A stretch of DNA of 11,650 bases from CAKOSP01 sp964369845 (lineage in GTDB: Bacteria; Bacillota_I; Bacilli_A; RF39; UBA660): assembly GCA_964369845.1 (NCBI GenBank), contig CAYJFJ010000029.1:1-11650 (forward strand). Direction: 5' to 3'. This document shows, piece after piece, positions 1 through 6,631 of the stretch. Within the stretch, counting starts at the first letter, position 1, and the number at the start of each line of letters is the position of its first letter. Both the position numbers and the translations under genes were made by a program. The notes below the pieces were generated by a model. That model made no database searches. It had not been told where the DNA came from and saw only the letters and a list, made by a program, of their open reading frames with translations.

Positions 1-100
1 CATCACTTTTATTAATTTTATTTTTATCTTCATCAGATAATCTCAAATAAATTCCTACTTTTAAAATATTCTTATTACTAACACTCTTCATTTTAGACAT
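1..100 (-). CDS. Serine recombinase, N-terminal 33 residues (cut by window edge)
   Basis: Reading leftward from an ATG at 100-98 gives 33 open codons that run off the window. The stretch VGIYLRLSDED (residues 15-25) matches the start of the resolvase domain of serine recombinases. In that family the serine of the Y-x-R-x-S motif (here Ser22) attacks DNA and forms the 5' phosphoserine link. The form YLRLSxED is typical of large serine recombinases that move integrative elements and prophages in Bacillota. A GGAG lies 9 bases upstream of the start, which supports ATG 100 over the in-frame ATG at codon 4. Only the tip of the catalytic domain is visible, so large versus small recombinase and intactness cannot be judged. 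The motif is seen; the element role is family knowledge. Confidence 0.72.
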   Translation of the reverse strand, partial: MSKMKSVSNKNILKVGIYLRLSDEDKNKINKSD

Positions 101-628
101 AACTATTATCTCCAATTCTTTCGATAATAATTAATTAAAGTGGTTTTAAAAATAATATTATTATTATTATATAGATTAGTTGCATTCATAATCTTATACA
201 CTCTCCAAAAACATTATTACTCGGTATAATTTATAATTAATTTCTTTTACTAAATTGATTGTTTTAATATCAGTTTTATATTCTTCAATTATATTATATT
301 TTATATTTATAAAAATCACTCCTTAAATTCAACTTTAATTTTTCAGCGCGCATATAATCACATTGTTTTCTATGTGAGCTTGTGTTTATTTTATTAAATA
401 TTATGCGAACGTTTTTTTATTTTTCCATATCATTATTTTTATTCCTAGTGTCGTAATAATTATAATTAATATCATCAGGTAAATCATCATATACTTTTAA
501 TTTTTTGCTTATTTATAATTCTTTAGAGATTGCGTTTTTTTATTTAATATAACTTACAATCTATAAAATTAAATGTTATAATATGTAAATAAATGTATAT
601 TTAAGTATTAAATTGGAGGAATAACTAA
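101..628. other. Gene-free AT-rich spacer between divergent genes
   Basis: This 528-base stretch separates the leftward recombinase from the rightward CYTH gene. It holds the CYTH promoter and SD at its right end and the recombinase SD near 108-111. It has no long open frame. A minus-strand 27-codon frame (189-106) ends inside the recombinase SD region, but its SD spacing is long and its asparagine run comes from an ATT repeat. An inverted repeat TCACAT-N8-ATGTGA (358-377) and an isolated GCGCGC (346-351) stand out in the AT background. I see no RNA gene, CRISPR repeat or convincing recombinase promoter. It may hold decayed small genes or recombinase binding sites. Confidence 0.6.
553..582 (+). 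promoter_or_regulatory. Promoter of the CYTH gene
   Basis: A consensus -10 TATAAT at 577-582 is preceded by TG one base upstream (574-575), making an extended -10. A weak -35 (CTTACA, 553-558) sits 18 bases upstream. The expected start near 589 gives a leader of about 40 bases before the ATG at 629. Confidence 0.6.
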
Positions 629-1255
629 ATGGAATATGAAGTGAGGTTTTACAAACCATTTGAAGAAATTGAAGGTGTTATAAAAAAATTAAATTCGATC
701 AGAGAATTAAAAAAAAGTGATAGAACATACGAGAAAACAATTCAATATAACCATTGTGATCCTAAATTCGATTTTTACACAAAAGAAGTTGACGGTAGAT
801 TTAGAATTAGAGTTTCAAAAAATAATAATTCTTCTAAGTGCAAAGTTAGTTGGAAAAGACGTTTACCATCGACAATATTTGGCTTAGTTAATGCCGAGGA
901 AGAAAAAGAATTAACAATTAAAATTGAAGAGTATGAAAATTTGATTTTTATCATTGAAAATGTAATGAACTTTAAGATTGTTGAAAGCTACGAAAGATAT
1001 AGAACAACATACTCAAATGATGAAGTAGAAATTGCAGTAGATGAATACCCTTTTGGTGTTGCTTTAGAAATTGAAAGTAAAACTGAAGAAAATCCTGCTC
1101 AAATTATAAATTATTGGGTCGGTACTCTAGGTTTAAATATAGATGATTCTTATAGACTATCATGGGATGATAAATATCAAGAATTATGTAAAGCTCAGAA
1201 TATTGAATGTTTTTCTGAAGTAACTTTTGAAAAGCCGATGCCTGAAATTAAATAA
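629..1255 (+). CDS. CYTH-domain protein (triphosphate tunnel metalloenzyme family)
   Basis: A 208-residue soluble protein with the scattered charged motifs of the CYTH family, which forms a beta-barrel tunnel binding a triphosphate and divalent metal. Visible are an ExExR start (E2, E4, R6, where the family usually has ExExK), FRIR at 58-61, K72/K76 around VSW, ERYR at 122-125, an acidic strand ending in D138, and the ExE pair E147/E149. Members act as class IV adenylate cyclase, thiamine triphosphatase or inorganic triphosphatase, and the sequence does not say which. The SD GGAGGA lies 8 bases before the ATG. The gene stands alone, with its own promoter, between the recombinase and a broken transporter gene, so it may be element cargo or a host gene. 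Just past the stop is only an A7/T7 pair (about 1274-1294), a weak terminator at best. Lys-to-Arg at position 6 is conservative. Confidence 0.8.
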   Translation: MEYEVRFYKPFEEIEGVIKKLNSIRELKKSDRTYEKTIQYNHCDPKFDFYTKEVDGRFRIRVSKNNNSSKCKVSWKRRLPSTIFGLVNAEEEKELTIKIEEYENLIFIIENVMNFKIVESYERYRTTYSNDEVEIAVDEYPFGVALEIESKTEENPAQIINYWVGTLGLNIDDSYRLSWDDKYQELCKAQNIECFSEVTFEKPMPEIK

Positions 1256-1338
1256 ATACAAAGGAATAGAATTAAAAAAATCTACTCTTTTTTTGGGGTT
1301 ATAAACTCTAGTTATTATTATCTTTAAATGTGTGTATA

Positions 1339-1767
1339 TTATATTCGTACTACTCTTTGTTTCATTCCACCTGATAATTCACTTGGATATTTTTCTATAA
1401 ATTCTTTTAATCCATATTTAATTAATAATTCTTTAGTTTCACTAATTTTTTCTTCGGTTTTAATATTCATTATATCTAAACCTAAACAAGCATTTTCCAG
1501 TATGTTTAACCATGGAAGTAATGCATCACTTTGAAACATATAACCTATAATAGGTTCTTTTTTTTTATATGTTACTGACCCTTTATTTTGTTTATCTAGT
1601 TTGGCTATAATATTAAGTAACGTGGATTTCCCACATCCAGAAGGACCTACGATACTGACGAATTCATTTTCATAAACTTCAAAGGATATATCTTTTATTG
1701 CTTCAATTTCTTTATCTTTTGAATAATAATATTTAGAAATGTTTTTGACTTCTAAAACTTTATTCAT
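1339..1767 (-). pseudogene. ABC transporter ATPase (SsuB/TauB type), 3'-truncated
   Basis: 142 residues against about 250 for the family. The Walker A GPSGCGKS (41-48), the Q-loop Q79 in the FQSDALLPW context typical of nitrate/sulfonate/taurine-type importers, and the signature LSGGMKQR (131-138) are all present. Family members then continue as R-V-A-L-A-R-A; here the reading goes R-V-V-R-I and stops. Walker B, D-loop and switch histidine are gone and do not appear in another frame before the CYTH gene, so it should not hydrolyse ATP. The start overlaps the end of the substrate-binding gene by 8 bases and lacks a good SD, which points to translational coupling in an operon. No permease gene follows. 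Similarity ends at about 1350. Truncation is seen; the cause is inferred. Confidence 0.85.
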
Positions 1768-2752
1768 ATAAATTTTTTACTATATTGTCATATGATGTTT
1801 TTTCAGTTAAAAGTTCAAATTTAATTAAAAAGTTTTCTAAATTTTTAAAAGAATTTTCAGTAACAGTTGGTGTTTTTAACCATGAATCACTTTCTTTATA
1901 ACGTTTTATCATTTGTGATAAATCCGTTATGTTTGTGTCTGGAAATTGTTTGACTATATCCTCTGCCAAAGCTATTTCATCAGTTTTTATTGTGTACTCT
2001 AATGCTTTGTTTATGGCTTTTGTAAATCCTATAAGTAATTCTTCATTGTTTTTTATGTAACTTTCTTTTGCATAAAATGTAGTATAAGGAACTTCTCCTG
2101 ATAATTCTCCAACGCTTTCAACTACATAACCATATCCTTCATTTTCTAAAATCGTTGCATTTGGTTCAAATAAATTTACAAAATCACCTGTACCAGATAT
2201 AAATGCTCCAGTCATTGATGCAAAATCTATAGAACTATTTAAATTGATGTTTTCTGTATCGATGTTATGATTATCTAAAGAATTTATGAAATTTAATGCT
2301 GGCATTCCGCTTTCTCTTCCGATTAAAATTTCTTTGCCCTCTAAATCTTCTAATTTAAAATTTTCAAGATTCTCTCTAGCAAAAATAAATTGTCCGTCTC
2401 TTTTTGTAAGACCTGAAAATATTTGTAAATAATCTTTTTCACCTGATTCGTATATGTATATTGCTGACTCTGCTCCTGCGAATCCTACATTAACGTCTCC
2501 TGATAGTACTGCTGCAGATACTTTGTCTGCTCCAGGTGTTAATATCAAATCTATTTCTATACCTTCTTCTTCGAAATACCCATTTTCTATTGCAATATAT
2601 AAAGGGGTATAAAATACACTGTGTGTAACTTCAGCTAGTTTAATTGTAGTTAAATCGTTATTGCTTTTCTCATTATTGACTAATAAAAATGATATAATAC
2701 TTACTCCTATTGCTACTAAGCATATTAAACTTATAATAATTTTTTTTTTCAA
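1760..2752 (-). CDS. ABC transporter substrate-binding protein, NMT1/SsuA-like
   Basis: 330 residues. A basic start (MKKK) and a hydrophobic segment at about 4-26 are followed by a periplasmic-binding-type fold. The block HSVFYTPLYIAIENGYFEEE near 44-63 and the later SGDVNVGFAG segment are characteristic of the NMT1/THI5/SsuA group, whose members bind sulfonates, nitrate, pyrimidine precursors or other small molecules. The substrate here is unknown. The start is TTG at 2752-2750, chosen because a full AGGAGG (2760-2765) sits 7 bases upstream. Residues 8-11 (S-L-I-C) are a poor lipobox, so the protein may be held by an uncleaved N-terminal helix rather than by lipid. An A10 run covers codons 2-5. 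The coding frame is intact although its ATPase partner is broken, so it is probably non-functional as an importer unless it uses another ATPase and permease. Confidence 0.82.
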   Translation of the reverse strand: MKKKIIISLICLVAIGVSIISFLLVNNEKSNNDLTTIKLAEVTHSVFYTPLYIAIENGYFEEEGIEIDLILTPGADKVSAAVLSGDVNVGFAGAESAIYIYESGEKDYLQIFSGLTKRDGQFIFARENLENFKLEDLEGKEILIGRESGMPALNFINSLDNHNIDTENINLNSSIDFASMTGAFISGTGDFVNLFEPNATILENEGYGYVVESVGELSGEVPYTTFYAKESYIKNNEELLIGFTKAINKALEYTIKTDEIALAEDIVKQFPDTNITDLSQMIKRYKESDSWLKTPTVTENSFKNLENFLIKFELLTEKTSYDNIVKNLYE

Positions 2753-2799
2753 AATTTTTCCTCCTAGTTATAATATATTGATAACGAAAAAATGTGTGA

Positions 2800-2828
2800 A
2801 TTATATACGTCTATATTTGTACGAACAA
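2800..2828 (-). promoter_or_regulatory. Promoter of the substrate-binding protein gene
   Basis: On the minus strand TATAAT (2805-2800) lies 17 bases after TTGTTC (2828-2823), a half-matching -35. Transcription would start near 2793, leaving a leader of about 40 bases. That is too short for a TPP riboswitch. The -35 lies inside the inverted repeat and the candidate LexA box of this divergent spacer. Confidence 0.45.
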
Positions 2829-2835
2829 ATTTTCT
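2822..2835 (+). promoter_or_regulatory. Candidate SOS (LexA) box before uvrA
   Basis: The sequence CGAACAAATTTTCT matches the Bacillus-type SOS box CGAAC-RNRY-GTTYC at 12 of 14 positions; the mismatches are G-to-T and the final C-to-T. uvrA is a classic SOS gene in Bacillota. It also overlaps a perfect inverted repeat ATTTGT-N4-ACAAAT (2815-2830) covering the -35 of the leftward promoter, so a different repressor is possible. Confidence 0.4.
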
Positions 2836-2862
2836 CTTTTTATGTTTTTTTTAAGAATTATG

Positions 2863-2871
2863 TGGTAAAAT
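2863..2871 (+). promoter_or_regulatory. Extended -10 of the uvrA promoter
   Basis: TGGTAAAAT at 2863-2871 gives a TG-extended -10 about 22 bases before the uvrA ATG. No good -35 lies 17 bases upstream, which the extended -10 may offset. The predicted start near 2878 would leave a very short leader containing the SD AAGGAG (2881-2886). Confidence 0.4.
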
Positions 2872-2893
2872 AACTAATGCAAGGAGTAAATAT

Positions 2894-5698
2894 ATGGATA
2901 AAATTGTAATTAAAGGTGCTAGGGAAAATAATTTAAAAAATATTTCTATTGAGCTTCCTAAAAATAAATTGATTGTAATGACTGGAGTTTCTGGATCTGG
3001 AAAAAGTAGTTTAGCATTTGATACTATTTATGCTGAAGGTAACAGACGATATGTAGAAAGTTTGTCTGCGTATGCAAGGCAATTTATTGGAATGAGTGGT
3101 AAACCAGATGTTGATTCTATTGAGGGGCTTAGTCCAAGTATTTCAATTGATCAAAAAACTACTAATAAAAATCCTAGATCTACCGTAGGTACTATTACAG
3201 AAATATATGATTATTTAAGGCTTTTATATGCTAGAATTGGTACACCTTATTGTATTAATCATCATGAACCAATATTTGCTCAATCTATTGAAGAGATGAC
3301 TAATAAAATTTTATCATTTGAAAGTGGTAAAGCTATTACAGTTATGGCACCTGTTGTTAGAGGTGAAAAGGGAATTCATAAAGATTTAATTGAAAAATTG
3401 CAGTCTCAAGGATATTCTAAAATTAGAGTTAATGGGGAAATTTTTAGAACTAGTGATGAAATAAATTTTGAAAAAAACAAGAAAGATAATATAGATGTAA
3501 TTATTGATAAAATAACTATTTCTATTGACGAAAGAAGTCGTATTTTTGAAGCTTTAGAAATGGCTACTAAGATGGCTGATGGGAAAGTTTTAATTATTGA
3601 TGAGGAAGAAGAAATTTTAATGAGTGAAGATTATGCTTGTCCTAAGTGTAATTACTCTATAGGTGAACTTGAACCTAGAATGTTTTCATTTAATTCACCT
3701 TTTGGTGCTTGCTCTGAATGTAAAGGACTAGGTTTTTCTCAAAAAATAAATGTTGATTTAATTATGCCTGATAAAACTAAAAGTTTAAATGATGGTGCTA
3801 TTACTGTTTTAAATAGTGAAGAAACAAATACTTTTTATACTATGATAAGAACTGTAGCTGAATATAAAAATATTGATTTAGATATTCCTGTTAAAGATTT
3901 ACCTAAAAAGCAGCTCGATATTATTTTATATGGTTTAGATGAAGAAATAGAATTTAATTACGTTTCAAAAAATGGGGGAACTCGTAAAACTTATTCAAAA
4001 TATGAAGGAATTGTTAATAATTTAGAAAGAAGATATATTGAAACTACATCTACTTGGATTCGTGAATGGCTTGATGGATATATGTTTGAATCAACTTGTG
4101 ATGTTTGTGATGGTAAAAGATTAATGCCTAGTATTTTATCTGTTTATATAAATGAAAAAAATATAGATGATTTATGTAATATGTCAATAGAAGATCTTTA
4201 TAACTTTTTTCAAAAAATTAAACTTACTGATACTCAAATTGAAATTAGTAATTTAGTTCTTAAAGAAATAAATGAACGTCTATCGTTTTTAGTTAACGTT
4301 GGTCTTTCATATTTAACACTTTCTAGAAATGCTGGTACATTGTCTGGTGGTGAAGCTCAGAGAATTAGGCTTGCAACACAAATAGGTTCAAGGTTATCAG
4401 GAGTTTTATATGTACTTGATGAACCTAGTATTGGTCTTCATCAAAAGGATAATGAAAAGCTTATTAATTCTTTAAAAGAAATGAGAGATTTGGGTAATAC
4501 ATTAGTTGTAGTAGAACATGATACTGATACGATGATGGCATCTGATTATTTAGTTGATATTGGTCCTGGAGCTGGTGAATTTGGTGGACAAATTATTTCA
4601 GCTGGAACACCAGATGAAGTTATGAATGATGAAAATAGTATTACTGGTAAATTTTTATCAGGTAAAGAATTTATAGAAGTACCTAAAAAAAGAAGAAAAG
4701 GTAATGGTAAAGCTTTAAAAGTGGTAAAAGCTTCAGAAAATAATCTTAAAAACATTTCAGTTGAGGTTCCTCTTGGTAAATTTGTTTGTGTAACAGGAGT
4801 TTCAGGTTCTGGAAAATCTACTTTGGTTAATGAAATAATTCATAAATCACTTAGAGCAGAAATTTATGGCTCAAAAGATGTTCCTGGAAAAGTTAAAGAA
4901 ATAAAAGGTATTGATGAAATCGATAAAGTTATTATGATTAGTCAAGAAGCCATTGGTAGAACTCCAAGAAGTAATCCTGCTACCTATACTGGTGTTTTTG
5001 ATGATATAAGAAATTTATTTTCTAACATGAAAGAATCTAAAATAAAAGGTTATGGTCCAGGAAGATTTTCATTTAATGTTAAAGGCGGTAGATGTGAATC
5101 TTGTTGGGGAGATGGTGTAAAGAAAATTGAAATGCACTTTTTACCTGATGTATATGTTCCGTGTGATGTATGTGGTGGAAAAAGATATAATTTAGAAACT
5201 TTAGAAGTTAAATATAAAGGAAAGAGTATTCACGACGTTTTAGAAATGAGAGTTAGTGAAGCTTTAGTATTTTTTGAAAATGTTCCTAGAGTTTATAATA
5301 AATTAAAAGTTTTAGAAGATGTTGGACTTTCTTATATTAAACTAGGCCAAAGTGCTCCAACATTATCAGGCGGGGAAGCTGGTAGAGTTAAACTTGCTAA
5401 AGAACTTCAAAAAAAGCCAACTGGTAAATCTATATTTATTCTTGACGAACCTACTACAGGTCTTCATCAAGCAGATATAAAAAAATTACTGGTTATACTT
5501 AATAGAATTGTTGATCATGGCGATACAGTTCTTGTAATAGAACACAATTTAGATGTTGTTAAACAAGCAGATCATCTAATAGATTTAGGTCCTGATGGTG
5601 GATCTAAAGGTGGAACTATTGTAGGAGTAGGTACACCTGAAAAAATATGTACTATCGCAGAAAGCTATACTGGAGAATTTTTAAAGAAAATTATGTAA
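2894..5698 (+). CDS. uvrA: Excinuclease ABC subunit A (UvrA)
   Basis: 934 residues, close to the usual 940. UvrA is the damage-sensing ATPase of nucleotide excision repair; its dimer scans DNA and loads UvrB. Two ABC modules are visible. The first has Walker A GVSGSGKS at 31-38, a zinc site C249/C252/C273/C276, the signature LSGGEAQR from 483 and Walker B ending D509-E510. The second has Walker A at 635-642, the C-terminal zinc site C734/C737/C757/C760, the signature from 824 and Walker B D851-E852 in LDEPTTGLHQ. The second signature reads SGGEAGR: Gly830 replaces a glutamine that is almost always kept. The SD AAGGAG lies 7 bases before the ATG. uvrB is not adjacent. No clear terminator follows, only a weak A/T hairpin at 5712-5726. 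Identification is secure. Confidence 0.98.
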   Translation: MDKIVIKGARENNLKNISIELPKNKLIVMTGVSGSGKSSLAFDTIYAEGNRRYVESLSAYARQFIGMSGKPDVDSIEGLSPSISIDQKTTNKNPRSTVGTITEIYDYLRLLYARIGTPYCINHHEPIFAQSIEEMTNKILSFESGKAITVMAPVVRGEKGIHKDLIEKLQSQGYSKIRVNGEIFRTSDEINFEKNKKDNIDVIIDKITISIDERSRIFEALEMATKMADGKVLIIDEEEEILMSEDYACPKCNYSIGELEPRMFSFNSPFGACSECKGLGFSQKINVDLIMPDKTKSLNDGAITVLNSEETNTFYTMIRTVAEYKNIDLDIPVKDLPKKQLDIILYGLDEEIEFNYVSKNGGTRKTYSKYEGIVNNLERRYIETTSTWIREWLDGYMFESTCDVCDGKRLMPSILSVYINEKNIDDLCNMSIEDLYNFFQKIKLTDTQIEISNLVLKEINERLSFLVNVGLSYLTLSRNAGTLSGGEAQRIRLATQIGSRLSGVLYVLDEPSIGLHQKDNEKLINSLKEMRDLGNTLVVVEHDTDTMMASDYLVDIGPGAGEFGGQIISAGTPDEVMNDENSITGKFLSGKEFIEVPKKRRKGNGKALKVVKASENNLKNISVEVPLGKFVCVTGVSGSGKSTLVNEIIHKSLRAEIYGSKDVPGKVKEIKGIDEIDKVIMISQEAIGRTPRSNPATYTGVFDDIRNLFSNMKESKIKGYGPGRFSFNVKGGRCESCWGDGVKKIEMHFLPDVYVPCDVCGGKRYNLETLEVKYKGKSIHDVLEMRVSEALVFFENVPRVYNKLKVLEDVGLSYIKLGQSAPTLSGGEAGRVKLAKELQKKPTGKSIFILDEPTTGLHQADIKKLLVILNRIVDHGDTVLVIEHNLDVVKQADHLIDLGPDGGSKGGTIVGVGTPEKICTIAESYTGEFLKKIM

Positions 5699-5771
5699 AT
5701 ATTTTTCTTTTTTCTTTTGTAAAGAAGCATATGATTATTATTTTATTTCATGTAATTTTCACTCAATTAAA

Positions 5772-5800
5772 TTGCTTTTTTATTCAATTAACTATATAAT
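5772..5800 (+). promoter_or_regulatory. Promoter of the lgt operon
   Basis: TTGCTT (5772-5777) and a consensus TATAAT (5795-5800) are 17 bases apart. The ATG of lgt follows 22 bases after the -10. The same -35 hexamer and spacing occur before the ABC-F gene. It probably drives lgt, trxB, cysS and the two genes after them. Confidence 0.65.
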
Positions 5801-5821
5801 AAGTTAGAAAGGTTGTGAATT

Positions 5822-6619
5822 ATGAACCCTGTTTTATTTAGTATTGGTTCTTTTTCTGTAATGTGGTATTCTGCACTTATTTTAATTGGTGTATTAGTTG
5901 CTATGTTTTTGATTTCAAAAGAAGGTAAAAGATTTGGCATTGACCCTGATTTTTTGTTTAATTTGTGTTTTTACACAATTATTTTTGGATTTTTAGGAGC
6001 TAGAATATATTATGTTATTTTTAATTCATCAATTTATAGTGGCGATTTTTTAGCAATATTTAAAATATGGGAAGGTGGCCTTGCTATTCATGGCGGAATT
6101 ATAGCTGGTTTAATAACTATGTTGCTTTACTGTAAAAAACACAAAGTTAATTTTGTGAAAATGGCTGACATTGCGGTTCCTGCACTTTTTTTTGGACAAG
6201 CTATAGGTAGATGGGGGAATTTTTTTAATAGTGAAGCTCATGGACCAGCTACAACACTTGAATTTTTACAAAGTATCAATATTCCAGAATTTATAATTGA
6301 TGGAATGCTTATAAATGGAACATATTATCAACCTACATTTTTTTATGAATCTATTGTGTGTTTAGTAGGATTTTTAATAGTTATTGTAATCAGAAGATTT
6401 AAATTTATGAAAATAGGTTATTTATCATCATTTTATTTAATTTGGTATGGAATAGGTAGATTTTTTATTGAATCTATGAGAACAGACTCTTTAATGTTAA
6501 CTGGTTTTAAAGTAGCACAAATAGTATCAATAGTTATGATTGCTATTGGTATAATAATTTTTATAAACTCTAGTAGAAAAGGTAAATTTGAAAAAATTTA
6601 TAATCTAAAAGAAGTTTAG
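5822..6619 (+). CDS. lgt: Phosphatidylglycerol-prolipoprotein diacylglyceryl transferase (Lgt)
   Basis: 265 residues, a polytopic membrane enzyme. It moves diacylglyceryl from phosphatidylglycerol to the lipobox cysteine of prolipoproteins, the first step of lipoprotein maturation. The Lgt signature GRWGNFFNSEAHG spans 129-141. Residues matching those needed in the E. coli enzyme are present: Y16, H90 in the IHGG loop, R130, N133, E138, G141 and R213 in GRFFIE. Hydrophobic segments fall near 12-32, 45-66, 90-103, 116-128, 177-191, 199-212 and 230-248. SD AGAAAGG (5806-5812) lies 9 bases before the ATG. trxB follows 12 bases after the stop. In many Bacilli hprK lies just upstream of lgt; here that place holds uvrA. 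Confidence 0.97.
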   Translation: MNPVLFSIGSFSVMWYSALILIGVLVAMFLISKEGKRFGIDPDFLFNLCFYTIIFGFLGARIYYVIFNSSIYSGDFLAIFKIWEGGLAIHGGIIAGLITMLLYCKKHKVNFVKMADIAVPALFFGQAIGRWGNFFNSEAHGPATTLEFLQSINIPEFIIDGMLINGTYYQPTFFYESIVCLVGFLIVIVIRRFKFMKIGYLSSFYLIWYGIGRFFIESMRTDSLMLTGFKVAQIVSIVMIAIGIIIFINSSRKGKFEKIYNLKEV

Positions 6620-6631
6620 AAAGGATATAAT

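Larger units (their letters stand above)
1..1350. mobile_element. Possible right end of an integrative element (boundary inferred)
   Basis: Three things sit together: a serine recombinase start at the left edge, a CYTH gene with its own promoter, and an ABC ATPase gene that loses family similarity at about 1350. An element inserted into the ATPase gene would explain all three, with the junction near 1340-1350. No att core, terminal repeat or target duplication can be shown because the other end is outside the window. A plain deletion, with the recombinase unrelated, is the main alternative. Confidence 0.3.

Noticed and set aside
106..189. Minus-strand 27-codon frame ending in the recombinase SD region
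   Set aside because: SD spacing of 13 bases is long, the product is mostly Asn/Ile/Tyr from an ATT repeat, and no family is recognisable.
358..377. Inverted repeat TCACAT-N8-ATGTGA
   Set aside because: Six base pairs with no T-run directly after it and no gene to terminate; could be chance in AT-rich DNA, or a binding site that cannot be shown here.
406..415. CGAACGTT resembling a second SOS half-box
   Set aside because: Only one half-site with a T-run where the second half should be; not near a suitable promoter.
1271..1294. A7/T7 pair after the CYTH gene as a terminator
   Set aside because: The stem would have no G-C pairs, so it is too weak to call with confidence.
1282..1358. Nine-base direct repeat CTACTCTTT (1282-1290 and 1350-1358)
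   Set aside because: Tempting as a junction duplication, but it spans only 68 bases rather than the two ends of an element, and short T-rich repeats are expected by chance.
1328..1534. Rightward open frame opposite the ABC ATPase
   Set aside because: It is the antisense shadow of the ATPase coding sequence, has no SD and gives an unlikely protein.
2753..2800. TPP or other riboswitch before the NMT1-like binding protein
   Set aside because: The predicted leader is only about 40 bases and has no THI-box-like sequence or stable fold.
2661..2873. Rightward open frame across the start of the binding-protein gene
   Set aside because: Antisense shadow extending through the divergent promoter spacer; no SD and low-complexity product.
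4546..4755. Leftward open frame inside uvrA
   Set aside because: Shadow of the uvrA reading frame without an SD.
5712..5726. TTCTTT-TGT-AAAGAA hairpin as uvrA terminator
   Set aside because: Weak stem, three-base loop and no T-run after it.
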